A DNA stretch of 28,031 nucleotides, from positions 1 through 28,031 of the forward strand of contig DLAF01000061.1 in NCBI GenBank assembly GCA_002492725.1, in the 5' to 3' direction. This DNA comes from Lachnospiraceae bacterium UBA7054 (lineage in GTDB: Bacteria; Bacillota; Clostridia; Lachnospirales; Lachnospiraceae). Below, in pieces: positions 7,920 through 15,268 of the stretch. Under the pieces are notes generated by a model that was not told where the DNA came from, did no database searches, and saw only the letters and a list, made by a program, of their open reading frames with translations. The translations under genes were made by a program, and so were the position numbers. Positions within the stretch are counted from its first letter, which is position 1. Each line of letters begins with the position of its first letter.

Positions 7920-8615
7920 ATGAGTGACATCAAGATTCTGCATTTGATTGAAGGCGCAAAACAGGCGGAGGGACTAACCGTCATTATAGATGTTTTTCGG
8001 GCATTTTCGCTGGAATGCTATCTGTATGATATGGATGTGAAACAAATCCGGCCGGTGGGAACGATAGAAGAGGCCTTTTCTCTCAGAAATCAAATTCAGG
8101 ATAGCATTCTGATAGGAGAGCGGCATGGCAAAAAATGTGACGGATTCGACTATGGCAATTCGCCGTGCTCCATTTCCAAACAGGACGTGGCCGGAAAAAC
8201 GATTATCCATACCACCAGCGCGGGAACGCAGGGAATCGTTAATGCCGTTCATGCGAGTGAGATTATTACGGGAAGCCTGGTCAACGCAAAGGCAGTAGCA
8301 GAATATATTATTTCCAGGCAGCCGCAGAAGGTTTCGCTTGTATGTATGGGCACCGAAGGTATAAGACCGGCGCCGGAAGATGAACTGTGCGCGGCGTATA
8401 TCAAGAGTATTTTGGAGGGCAGAGAATTTACGGACATAAATCCGAGAGTCAGCCATTTGAGAAATCATGGCGGCGAACATTTCTTTGATCCATCCAAACA
8501 AAGTATCTTTCCCGAAGCCGATTTTTATCTATGTATCGAATATAATAAGTTTCCTTTTATTATAAAAATTGAAAAGGATAAAACAGGGTATTTTGCACGT
8601 AAACATGAAATATAA
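7920..8615 (+). CDS. comB: ComB-like 2-phosphosulfolactate phosphatase family protein
   Basis: The 231-residue protein matches the ComB family in length and motif order: VIIDVFRAFS (about 21-30), LIGERHG (64-70), FDYGNSP (76-82), TTSAGTQGI (98-106) and EDELCAA (153-159). In ComB these conserved acidic and TT/GT segments line the Mg-dependent active site. The founding enzyme removes phosphate from 2-phosphosulfolactate in coenzyme M synthesis. No other coenzyme M gene is seen here, so the real substrate is probably another phosphorylated acid; the symbol marks the family rather than a proven role. The start follows AAAAAGGG by several bases. It lies behind the Cys-rich gene with a 24-base gap, and the next gene is on the opposite strand. 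No convincing terminator is visible in 8616-8675. Confidence 0.8.
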   Translation: MSDIKILHLIEGAKQAEGLTVIIDVFRAFSLECYLYDMDVKQIRPVGTIEEAFSLRNQIQDSILIGERHGKKCDGFDYGNSPCSISKQDVAGKTIIHTTSAGTQGIVNAVHASEIITGSLVNAKAVAEYIISRQPQKVSLVCMGTEGIRPAPEDELCAAYIKSILEGREFTDINPRVSHLRNHGGEHFFDPSKQSIFPEADFYLCIEYNKFPFIIKIEKDKTGYFARKHEI

Positions 8616-8675
8616 ATTGACGTAATTGCAACGCAAATAACAGCCGACAGATGCAGTAAATAAATACAATCGGCA

Positions 8676-9584
8676 TTAGGTTTTCCAAAATTCTTCCACC
8701 TCTTTCAGAATCTCATCATGGGGAAGAATGGTAGCTTCCTCAATGCTGATCCCGGTTTTTTGCAAATAATATCTGATCAGATGATAGCCGACGGCATAGC
8801 CCGCGCAGTAGGGCAGGCCGACTTCGGGAAAGCATTGCATTCTCGCCATTTCATCGCCGTACAGATAGGCGGTGATGTTTTCAAAGCCCGTTGCATGCAG
8901 CCCGTCATAAAGGATTTCTTTGATTAGCGGCAGCAGTTCGGGATCCGTTTTGCTCACCCAGGGACCGAGAAATTCTTCACCATGGATTGACACAGCATAG
9001 TTTTCCGCCAGCCCTTCTCCCACAAGCATTTCGCCGAGGGTTACGTCATTCGTCCATTTGATATATTGGTATCTGACATTATGATTGGTTTCATGAGCAA
9101 GCGCGGCAGGGAGCTTTTTCAGATTGCTTTCCGTTGGGACAAGCCATCCCATCACGAAACCGGGAATGCCGCCGTCTCCGCAATAACCCTCATTCATCTT
9201 CGTATACGCATTCTCCGGATCAGCCAGAAAAATGGAAAACAGATATTCCTGCACTTTGAGTACAATCCCTTTTTTGACAAAACGCTCCAGAGCATCCTCG
9301 ATGGATTTTTGACAGGCATTCCACAGCGACTGATCGGAAATGGCGTCAATCCAATCTTTTGTTGTCAAATCCACTTTGGAGGGCGCAAAAAGCCCCATGC
9401 GGTTATTCGCCATGATAATGTCATAAGCGCCTTCTCTTGCTGCCTTGATGGGAATATGATAACAGTCCCATTTGCCCTGAAAAGGAAGCATCAGTTCGTA
9501 GCGGTAGATATCATCCTTTTTCTCCTGATCCGCAGTCATTATTTTTCTGTAAACATCCGGTGAATAGACACGTTTCACAATCAT
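8676..9584 (-). CDS. Predicted zinc metalloprotease, DUF2268-type
   Basis: From the preferred start the protein is 302 residues with no signal peptide, so it should be cytoplasmic. HETNH (about 164-168) fits the HExxH zinc motif, and EGLAE about 25 residues later fits the third-ligand region of gluzincin-like proteases, as in the YjaZ/DUF2268 family. A Gly-rich segment (CGDGGIPGFVMGWLVP) precedes it. Two starts are possible. The ATG ending at 9596 adds MEII; the one ending at 9584 has GGAG six bases upstream and is preferred. The gene lies directly behind the MerR-family regulator on the same strand, 44 bases from that gene's repaired end. It is probably read from the same MerR-type promoter. 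The substrate is unknown. Confidence 0.82.
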   Translation of the reverse strand: MIVKRVYSPDVYRKIMTADQEKKDDIYRYELMLPFQGKWDCYHIPIKAAREGAYDIIMANNRMGLFAPSKVDLTTKDWIDAISDQSLWNACQKSIEDALERFVKKGIVLKVQEYLFSIFLADPENAYTKMNEGYCGDGGIPGFVMGWLVPTESNLKKLPAALAHETNHNVRYQYIKWTNDVTLGEMLVGEGLAENYAVSIHGEEFLGPWVSKTDPELLPLIKEILYDGLHATGFENITAYLYGDEMARMQCFPEVGLPYCAGYAVGYHLIRYYLQKTGISIEEATILPHDEILKEVEEFWKT

Positions 9585-9628
9585 TATAATCTCCATTCCG
9601 GAGCATCAAAAGCCCCTCGTATTCTGTA

Positions 9629-9733
9629 TCAGCCGCAGTAAGCCTGTATCGCTTCATTCACAAATATTGCGGTTCCTTCTCCTGCGTAATCATCAATATT
9701 TTTTGTAAATTCCCCGCCACCGGCATACATTTT
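9629..9733 (-). pseudogene. Displaced 3' end of the MerR/TipAS gene (out of frame)
   Basis: In the other minus-strand reading frame, directly beyond GLGK, the DNA encodes a plausible TipAS C-terminus: MYAGGGEFTKNIDDYAGEG, then TAIFVNEAIQAYCG and a TGA stop at 9629-9631. One extra A in the A-run (seen as TTTT at 9730-9733 on the plus strand) would join this to the upstream frame and give a 241-residue protein. The fragment has no start of its own. It is either a real single-base deletion or a sequencing error in a short homopolymer. Confidence 0.75.
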
Positions 9734-10353
9734 CCAAGTCCGTTCAAAATCTGGTTTGTACAATGATAAAAGTGCTCCGTAAAGAAACTTTGCAGTTTCA
9801 TGACCAATGCCTGAGCAGCTTCGGAGGATGGATCAGTATCTTTGAGCGCTCCAAATTCCTTGAATATCATCATACATTGTTCGCTTAAAATCTGATCTTG
9901 CGCAAGTGTGCGGTTTTTGGCTTTTTCCTGATACTCTTTGTATTGCGAAGAATTATCCCATGCGGCTTTTGCCTGCGCGGCATATTCATCCAGCCTGTTT
10001 CGGTCAAAAGCGGAAAAATCCATATAGGATACGCCCAGCAATTTTATTCCGGTCGCAAAGGTTATCAGCGTTTCTAAGTGATCTTTTTTTAGTTTTAACC
10101 ATGTTATTTGCTGGTCTAATGCTTTGTTTTTGTCAAAATCAGGACTTTCCATAATTTTCCTGATGTCCTTTAAAGGGAACTCCAATTCCCGGAACAGTAA
10201 AATCTGCTGCAGCCGCTCCAAATCTGACTCTGTATAGATTCGGTATCCGGCATCACTGTGGTTTGACGGATGCAGAAGACCGATTTTGTCATAATATTGG
10301 AGCGTACGAACACTCACTCCTGCAAGTTTGCTCACTTCACGTACTGTCATCAT
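9658..10353 (-). CDS. MerR-family regulator with TipAS-type ligand domain, frameshifted near its C-terminus
   Basis: The N-terminus is a classic MerR winged helix (residues 1-70): TVREVSKLAGVSVRTLQYYDKIGLL, then AGYRIYTESDLERLQQILLFRELEFPL. A coiled-coil helix follows (about 75-105). The rest resembles the TipAS antibiotic-recognition domain (about 120-208), including a W-x(n)-YKEYQEK segment. After GLGK at residue 208 the open frame runs into 23 residues unlike the family, while the expected ending lies in the neighbouring frame down to 9629. The start has AAGGAGGT about eight bases upstream; either of two adjacent ATGs could be used. Family members sense drugs and activate resistance genes. 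Here the protease gene lies behind and an ABC exporter is divergent. DNA binding may survive, but ligand sensing is likely damaged if the frameshift is real. Confidence 0.88.
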   Translation of the reverse strand: MMTVREVSKLAGVSVRTLQYYDKIGLLHPSNHSDAGYRIYTESDLERLQQILLFRELEFPLKDIRKIMESPDFDKNKALDQQITWLKLKKDHLETLITFATGIKLLGVSYMDFSAFDRNRLDEYAAQAKAAWDNSSQYKEYQEKAKNRTLAQDQILSEQCMMIFKEFGALKDTDPSSEAAQALVMKLQSFFTEHFYHCTNQILNGLGKCMPVAGNLQKILMITQEKEPQYL

Positions 10354-10377
10354 TGGGAGTACCTCCTTGATTGCTTC

Positions 10378-10408
10378 ATTATAAACTATGACGTTGCGTA
10401 ATAGTCAA
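10378..10408 (-). promoter_or_regulatory. MerR-type promoter of the regulator and protease genes (19-bp spacer)
   Basis: On the minus strand TTGACT (-35, 10403-10408) and a perfect TATAAT (-10, 10378-10383) are separated by 19 bases rather than 17. A lengthened spacer is the hallmark of promoters that MerR-family proteins activate by untwisting DNA. A dyad fills the spacer, and the promoter reads into the MerR gene itself. Autoactivation is therefore likely. Confidence 0.82.
10386..10404. promoter_or_regulatory. Operator dyad for the MerR-family regulator
   Basis: CTATGACG (10386-10393), centre TTG, CGTAATAG (10397-10404): the arms match at 7 of 8 positions. The dyad lies exactly inside the 19-base promoter spacer, where MerR dimers bind. 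The GACGTTGCGT-like core resembles operators of TipAL/Mta-type regulators as I remember them. Confidence 0.75.
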
Positions 10409-10450
10409 GCTGTTTTCTTAAAACTGCTTTCCCCTTATGAAATTCTCTTG

Positions 10451-10456
10451 TATAAT
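10451..10456 (+). promoter_or_regulatory. Candidate -10 box for the ABC exporter gene
   Basis: A perfect TATAAT stands about 90 bases before the exporter start. No good -35 box lies at 16-18 bases; the best is a weak TTTCCC-like match, or TGCTTT at 20 bases, so activation may be needed. A second TATAAT at 10528-10533 lies only 12 bases from the start codon and would leave almost no leader. Confidence 0.4.
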
Positions 10457-10545
10457 AGTGCTATGATTTCGGGAAATTTAGGTCGAGGATTGCCGTAAGA
10501 TTTGTGAGAGAAAAACCTTTGTAACTGTATAATATGGAGTAAATA

Positions 10546-12222
10546 ATGATTAAAAGTATTTACAAAAAGAACGCATATAAATTTGGGATCAGCCTGATAC
10601 CGTTGGTAATTGTGGGAATTATGGCCCCTTTGCGATCTTATATGATGCAGCTTTTGATAGATTCCAAAAGTTATAAAGATCTGTTGGAAATGTGCCTGCT
10701 TGCTGTCGCTTTCAGCATAGCTGTGTTTGTTTTTGAGTGGATTAGCAAAAAATGTCAGGCTGCCGTTGTGCGGGATATGGAGAAAGATCTGCGTGATCAG
10801 GTGATGCGTAAGTTGTTTTATATCTCTGCGAATCAGTTTGAAAAGAAAGGCCTTGCTTATTATCTTTCCAAATTAACGACAGATATAGGGATTATATTGA
10901 ATGACGGAATTAATAATGTCTATGGTATGATCATGCAGTTTGTTTTTGTGGTGGTTGCCGTTGTTTATCTGCTTTGCGTAGAGCCGCTTATTTTATTGAT
11001 AGTTTCTGTAGTCAGTATCGTACAATTTGGGGTCCCGAATATTTTAAAAAAGAAAATAGCTTCTTCCAGAAAAGCGTATACTGAGGCAGTGGAAGTTTAT
11101 TTGGATGGTGTTAAAAATGATTTGGGCGGTCATAAAGTAATCAGAACTTTTGACGCCGTGCAGCAGATTTTGGGAAAGCAGGAAAAGTTAAGCGATTTTG
11201 TGAGCAGAAAAAATGAATATTCGTCTAAAACGCTGTACTGGGCACAGGCATTGGCATCCTTTGTAAATAATGGAGCATTCCTGATTGTTTTGGGAAGCTG
11301 TCTTTTCTTTGTCGCAGCGGGAAGAATTACGATTGGCGAGGTGGTGGCAATTACCAATATGATGAATTTTGTTTTAACACCGAGTAAGGTAATCGCCAAT
11401 GGGATGATTCAGCTGAAAGCTATGGAGAAGGTAAAAGCGGAACTAGAGTCTTTGTTGGAGCTTGAAAGCGAGAACGATAACAAAGAGAGCTTAGAGGAAA
11501 ATATCCGGGAAATTCGACTGGATCAGGTTCACCAGCAAATCAACGACAGCTTTTCTTTGGATGATCTTAAGCTTCATTTTGAGAAAGGCAAAAAGTATGC
11601 GATCGTAGGTAGAAGTGGAAGCGGCAAATCGAGCATTATAAAGCTGCTTACGGAATATGGAGCGGACTATACGGGTAAGGTTCTAATTAATGGGAAAGAG
11701 CTGTCGGAAATTAACCGGGAAAGCATCATGCGTGTGAGCCCTGTCTGTTATCAGCAGACCTACCTATTTAATGATACGGTCTTTAACAATGTGGCACTGT
11801 ACCAAGATTATTCAAAAGAAGAGGTAATAGATGCCCTTAAGAAGGCCGGTATTTATGATACCATTCAGAAACTTCCGGATGGAGTGGATGAAAAAATCCG
11901 GGAAAACGGCAGTAATTTTTCGGGTGGTGAGCTGCAGAGAATTGCTCTGGCAAGGTTGTTTTTGAGAAATAAGACAATGGCTTTTCTTGATGAGATCACA
12001 TCCGGGCTGGATAATGAAACTGCCTATGAAATTGAAAAAAGACTGCTGGATGAGGACATGACCATTATAAACATTACGCACAGATATAACAAAACACTTA
12101 TGCAAAAATACGACGAAATCATTGTAATGGATAGCGGCAAAGTAGTGGAAAGAGGAAGCTTTGATGAATTGATTGATAATAGAAAGGCCTTTTATGATCT
12201 GTTTAAAATCTTAAGCGAATGA
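10546..12222 (+). CDS. ABC exporter half-transporter (membrane domain fused to ATPase)
   Basis: The 558-residue protein joins an N-terminal transmembrane domain (about 1-300) to a nucleotide-binding domain (about 320-558). About six membrane segments appear, for example near 12-35, 48-66, 128-160 and 240-280. Walker A is GRSGSGKSS (355-363), the Q-loop region is SPVCYQQTYLF, the signature is FSGGELQR (458-465), Walker B ends AFLDE (479-483) and the H-loop His is at 512 (ITHR). All catalytic residues are present, so it should work as a homodimer or with a partner encoded elsewhere. The substrate cannot be told; relatives export drugs, lipids or peptides. GGAG stands seven bases before the ATG. 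It is divergent from the TipAS-type MerR gene, which suggests a drug-response link (inference). The gene is A/T-rich relative to the window. Confidence 0.9.
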   Translation: MIKSIYKKNAYKFGISLIPLVIVGIMAPLRSYMMQLLIDSKSYKDLLEMCLLAVAFSIAVFVFEWISKKCQAAVVRDMEKDLRDQVMRKLFYISANQFEKKGLAYYLSKLTTDIGIILNDGINNVYGMIMQFVFVVVAVVYLLCVEPLILLIVSVVSIVQFGVPNILKKKIASSRKAYTEAVEVYLDGVKNDLGGHKVIRTFDAVQQILGKQEKLSDFVSRKNEYSSKTLYWAQALASFVNNGAFLIVLGSCLFFVAAGRITIGEVVAITNMMNFVLTPSKVIANGMIQLKAMEKVKAELESLLELESENDNKESLEENIREIRLDQVHQQINDSFSLDDLKLHFEKGKKYAIVGRSGSGKSSIIKLLTEYGADYTGKVLINGKELSEINRESIMRVSPVCYQQTYLFNDTVFNNVALYQDYSKEEVIDALKKAGIYDTIQKLPDGVDEKIRENGSNFSGGELQRIALARLFLRNKTMAFLDEITSGLDNETAYEIEKRLLDEDMTIINITHRYNKTLMQKYDEIIVMDSGKVVERGSFDELIDNRKAFYDLFKILSE

Positions 12223-12305
12223 GAGAATGCTTTCTTTATAAAAGTAGAATGTACATGAAGTGGAAATATGTATTTAATCATTTTGTTACAGGAGGAAAAA
12301 GGACT

Positions 12306-12881
12306 ATGATACCGACAAGGACAGAGGCGCAAAGATTATTGACGGAAGCCGAATCTTGCAATCCCGGGCAGTGGGGAGATCACAGCCGGGTTGCGGCGCA
12401 TTGCGCGGAAAAGATAGCGGCGGCGTGTGACGGAATGGATGCCGAAAAAGCGTATGTTTTGGGACTGCTTCATGATATCGGGAGAAAGTTCGGCGTTAGT
12501 CATATGAAGCATATTTGGGACGGTTACACTTATATGATGTCGTTAGGATATGAGGAAGTGGCAAAAATATGCCTGACACACTCCTTCAGCATTCAGAACA
12601 TTCATGATTACATAGGGAGATTCGATATCGAAGATGATAAGGTCAGGGAACTGGAACAAGCGCTGGCCGCGACGGAATACGATGACTATGACAGGCTGAT
12701 CCAGCTCTGCGATTCACTGGCAGGCAGTGAAGGCGTGCTTGACATCGAGGAGCGTATGAATGATGCAAAAAGAAGATACGGCTCCTATCCGCAGGAAAAA
12801 TGGGATGCCAATCTCAGGCTGAAAACATATTTTGAAAAAAGAGCCGGAAGAGATATTTATGAGGTTGTGGAGAAGGAGTGA
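12306..12881 (+). CDS. HD-domain phosphohydrolase
   Basis: The 191-residue cytoplasmic protein carries the HD metal-site motifs in order: an N-terminal His in GDHSRVAAH (about residues 24-32), the HD pair in LGLLHDIGR, a His in LTHSFS and an Asp in LCDSLAG. Such proteins hydrolyse phosphate esters, often nucleotides, but sequence alone does not give the substrate. I chose the ATG at 12306 because AGGAGG (12290-12295) is about ten bases upstream and the protein then begins MIPTRTEAQRLL, typical of this family. An ATG at 12219 overlaps the exporter stop and would add 29 unrelated residues. The WYL regulator starts three bases after its stop, so the two are almost certainly co-transcribed. Confidence 0.88.
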   Translation: MIPTRTEAQRLLTEAESCNPGQWGDHSRVAAHCAEKIAAACDGMDAEKAYVLGLLHDIGRKFGVSHMKHIWDGYTYMMSLGYEEVAKICLTHSFSIQNIHDYIGRFDIEDDKVRELEQALAATEYDDYDRLIQLCDSLAGSEGVLDIEERMNDAKRRYGSYPQEKWDANLRLKTYFEKRAGRDIYEVVEKE

Positions 12882-12884
12882 ACC

Positions 12885-13781
12885 ATGCAGGAGAGCAGGC
12901 TGTTTCGCATCATATATTACCTGTTGGAGAAAGGACAGGCGACCGCCCCGGAGCTGGCGGAGCGGTTCGAAGTGTCGGTCAGAACGATTTACAGGGATAT
13001 TGACTCCTTAAGTGCGGCGGGCATTCCTGTTTATGCGGAGTCCGGCAGAAACGGCGGTATTCGCCTTATGCATGGCTTTGTGCTGGATCAGACCGTGCTG
13101 TCTAAGGAGGAAAAGCAGGAAATCCTTTCCGCACTGCAAAGCATCAATATTACCCAAAATATGGAGGAGAGCCTGACTTTGCAAAAGCTTTCCGCTCTGT
13201 TTGCCCTTCCTTCGGATAACTGGCTGGAAGTGGACTTTGCCAGATGGGGCGATCAGAAATTTGACAATGAAAAGTTTGCGCTGCTAAAGCGGGCTGTCAT
13301 TCATTGCAAAAGCGTGAGAATCCGCTATGCAGGTGCCGATGGGACGGAGCAGGAAAGGATCGTGCAGCCATATAAACTTGTCTACAAGGCTAAAGCGTGG
13401 TATTTGAAGGCATTCTGTACCAAAAAGCAGGATATGCGGACTTTCAAACTGAACCGCATACTGGATTACGAGCTTTTGGAGGAGGGCTTCGTGCGCCGCA
13501 GTTTTCCTGTGGAGACAGAAGCTGCGGAACCGGACTGCCCTCTGGTCACGCTCCGTTTTCCGAAGGAGATGGCTTACCGGGTTTACGATGAGTTTGACAA
13601 AACCCAGATACGAAAGGAGGAGAACGGGGATTTGGTCGCGTCCGCCGCAATGCCGCAGGACGCGTGGCTGATGGGGTTTTTGCTATCTTTTGGGGCGCAG
13701 GTGGAAATCCTGTCTCCGGCGCATCTGCGAGAGGAGATTGCGCGGCAGGCGAAAATGATCGTAGAAAAATATAAAACTTGA
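12885..13781 (+). CDS. WYL-domain (YafY-type) transcriptional regulator
   Basis: The 298-residue protein begins with a DeoR-like helix-turn-helix (about 1-60: ATAPELAERFEVSVRTIYRD, then the wing SGRNGGIRL). A WYL domain follows (about 130-205) with W172-Y173-L174 in AWYLKAFC and the RTFKLNRI segment, then a WCX dimer-type region to the end. WYL proteins sense ligands, often nucleotides or nucleic acid, and act as repressors or activators. The ATG has AAGGAGTG upstream, inside the end of the HD gene. Its TGA stop lies inside a perfect 17-base palindrome ahead of the ClbS-like gene, the most likely operator for this protein. Partnership with the HD hydrolase is suggested by the three-base gap. 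Confidence 0.92.
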   Translation: MQESRLFRIIYYLLEKGQATAPELAERFEVSVRTIYRDIDSLSAAGIPVYAESGRNGGIRLMHGFVLDQTVLSKEEKQEILSALQSINITQNMEESLTLQKLSALFALPSDNWLEVDFARWGDQKFDNEKFALLKRAVIHCKSVRIRYAGADGTEQERIVQPYKLVYKAKAWYLKAFCTKKQDMRTFKLNRILDYELLEEGFVRRSFPVETEAAEPDCPLVTLRFPKEMAYRVYDEFDKTQIRKEENGDLVASAAMPQDAWLMGFLLSFGAQVEILSPAHLREEIARQAKMIVEKYKT

Positions 13782-13794
13782 CATAAGGTGTCAA
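13778..13794. promoter_or_regulatory. Perfect palindrome TTGACA-N5-TGTCAA, probable WYL operator
   Basis: TTGACA (13778-13783), spacer TAAGG, TGTCAA (13789-13794) form perfect 6-base arms. It overlaps the stop codon of the WYL gene and lies about 50 bases before the ClbS-like start. TTGACA could double as a -35 box, but the nearest -10-like hexamer, TATCAT (13806-13811), is 22 bases away, too far for an unaided promoter. An activator or repressor acting here fits that layout (inference). Confidence 0.65.
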
Positions 13795-13845
13795 CATATT
13801 GCTGGTATCATGAAGAAAATAAAACAGACAGAAAGGAAGGATACC

Positions 13846-14385
13846 ATGGCAAGACCGACGACAAAAGAGGACTTATTGACTGCGGCAAACGAAAACTACG
13901 AGAAACTACAGGAGATGATTACAGGACTGACGGAAGCAGAGCTGAATACGCCCTTTGATTTTTCAAACAGTGCGAAGAAAGAGGCGCACTGGAAGAGGGA
14001 CAAAAATCTGCGGGACATCCTGGTGCATCTTTACGAGTGGCACCAGCTGTTACTGACCTGGGTGGCTGCCAATAGGAGAGGCGACAACTGGCCTTTTCTG
14101 CCAAAACCCTATAACTGGAAGACTTATGGAGACATGAACATGATGTTTTGGAAGAAGCATCAGGATACAACACTGGAAGAAGCCAAGAGCATGCTTCAAA
14201 AGTCCCATAACGATGTGATGGCCCTGGCGGAGACCTTTTCCAATGAGGAACTGTTTTCCAAAGGCGTTTTTCCGTGGGTAGGAGGAAGCGTCCTCGGCGG
14301 CTATTTTGTCAGCAATCTGTCGAGCCACTATGACTGGGCGATGAAAAAACTGAAGGCGCACAAGAAAAATTGTGCCGGTAAGTGA
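13846..14385 (+). CDS. ClbS/DfsB-family four-helix-bundle protein (DinB-like)
   Basis: The 179-residue protein resembles ClbS/DfsB (DUF1706) in length and landmarks: MARPTTKEDLLTAANENYEKL at the start, then NLRDILVHLYEWHQLLLTW, FLPKPYNWKTYGDMN and EETFSNEELF-like FSNEELFSKGVFPWVGG. ClbS is the colibactin self-resistance enzyme; most relatives in gut anaerobes have no proven role. Family resemblance is clear but the reaction is not. I chose the ATG at 13846 because AAGGAAGG (13833-13840) is five bases upstream; the ATG at 13810 would add 12 polar residues. It follows the WYL gene and its palindrome, so control by that protein is likely. The radical SAM gene starts 10 bases after its stop. Confidence 0.85.
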   Translation: MARPTTKEDLLTAANENYEKLQEMITGLTEAELNTPFDFSNSAKKEAHWKRDKNLRDILVHLYEWHQLLLTWVAANRRGDNWPFLPKPYNWKTYGDMNMMFWKKHQDTTLEEAKSMLQKSHNDVMALAETFSNEELFSKGVFPWVGGSVLGGYFVSNLSSHYDWAMKKLKAHKKNCAGK

Positions 14386-14395
14386 GGAGCTGCGG

Positions 14396-15268
14396 ATGCA
14401 CTTTGTGAAAGCAAAAGGGATCTTATCTTCTCAGAACGGGATGAACCTGTATCGAGGCTGTTCCCACGGTTGTATTTATTGCGATTCGAGAAGCAGATGC
14501 TATCATATGGAGCACGCTTTTGAAGATATCGAGGTCAAGGAGAATGCCATTGAGCTGCTGGAGCATGCCCTGAAGCATAAGCGAAAAAAGTGTATGATCG
14601 GTACGGGCGCTATGACCGATCCTTATATTCCGCTGGAATTGGAACTTGAACATGCCAGAAAGGCACTGACCTTAATTTATGAGTATGGTTTTGGCGTCAC
14701 GGTACATACGAAGTCAGACCGCGTTCTGCGGGATCTGGATCTTTTGCGGAACATAAACGAGAAGACGAAGTGCGTGGTGCAGATGACTCTAACTACTTAT
14801 GACGAGGAGCTGTGCAGAAAGATTGAGCCGAATGTGAGCACGACTGCAGAACGTTTTGCGGCGCTTATGAAACTGCGGGATGCGGGGATTCCCACTGTGG
14901 TATGGCTATCTCCGATTCTGCCTTTTATCAACGATACGCAGGAGAATATCAGCGGCATTCTGAATCTGTGTGCGGAGGCGGGCGTCTACGGCGTGATTAA
15001 TTTTGGCATGGGGTTGACGCTGAGAGAGGGGAACAGAGAGTATTTTTACAAACAGTTGGACTGCCTGTTTCCGGGCTTAAAGGAGAGATACATAAAAAGT
15101 TACGGGAACCGCTATGAGATTGATAGTCCAAACAGCGCCGCTTTGTTGAAAGTATTTCACCAAACATGCGCCCAAAAGGGGATAGTCCACGATAATGATG
15201 AGATTTTCCGCTATCTGCATACTTTTGAGGAGAAGGGAGAGGGGAGGCAGATGAGTTTTTGGGACTAG
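14396..15268 (+). CDS. SPL-family radical SAM protein
   Basis: The 290-residue protein carries the radical SAM cysteines at 22, 26 and 29 in GCSHGCIYCDSR, and a GTGAMTDPYIPLE segment typical of COG1533 proteins related to spore photoproduct lyase. It should bind a [4Fe-4S] cluster and S-adenosylmethionine. The true substrate is unknown: most of this subgroup are not lyases of thymine dimers. The ATG at 14396 has GAGGAG six bases upstream. A GTG at 14372 inside the previous gene would add eight residues and has no such site. It ends QMSFWD at a TAG that forms part of a terminator hairpin. It is probably co-transcribed with the ClbS-like gene; a shared role in repairing damaged bases or DNA adducts is an attractive but untested reading. 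Confidence 0.87.
   Translation: MHFVKAKGILSSQNGMNLYRGCSHGCIYCDSRSRCYHMEHAFEDIEVKENAIELLEHALKHKRKKCMIGTGAMTDPYIPLELELEHARKALTLIYEYGFGVTVHTKSDRVLRDLDLLRNINEKTKCVVQMTLTTYDEELCRKIEPNVSTTAERFAALMKLRDAGIPTVVWLSPILPFINDTQENISGILNLCAEAGVYGVINFGMGLTLREGNREYFYKQLDCLFPGLKERYIKSYGNRYEIDSPNSAALLKVFHQTCAQKGIVHDNDEIFRYLHTFEEKGEGRQMSFWD

Noticed and set aside
8616..8675. Terminator between the ComB-like and protease genes
   Set aside because: GCCGA and TCGGC could pair, but over a loop of more than 20 bases and without a T-tract.
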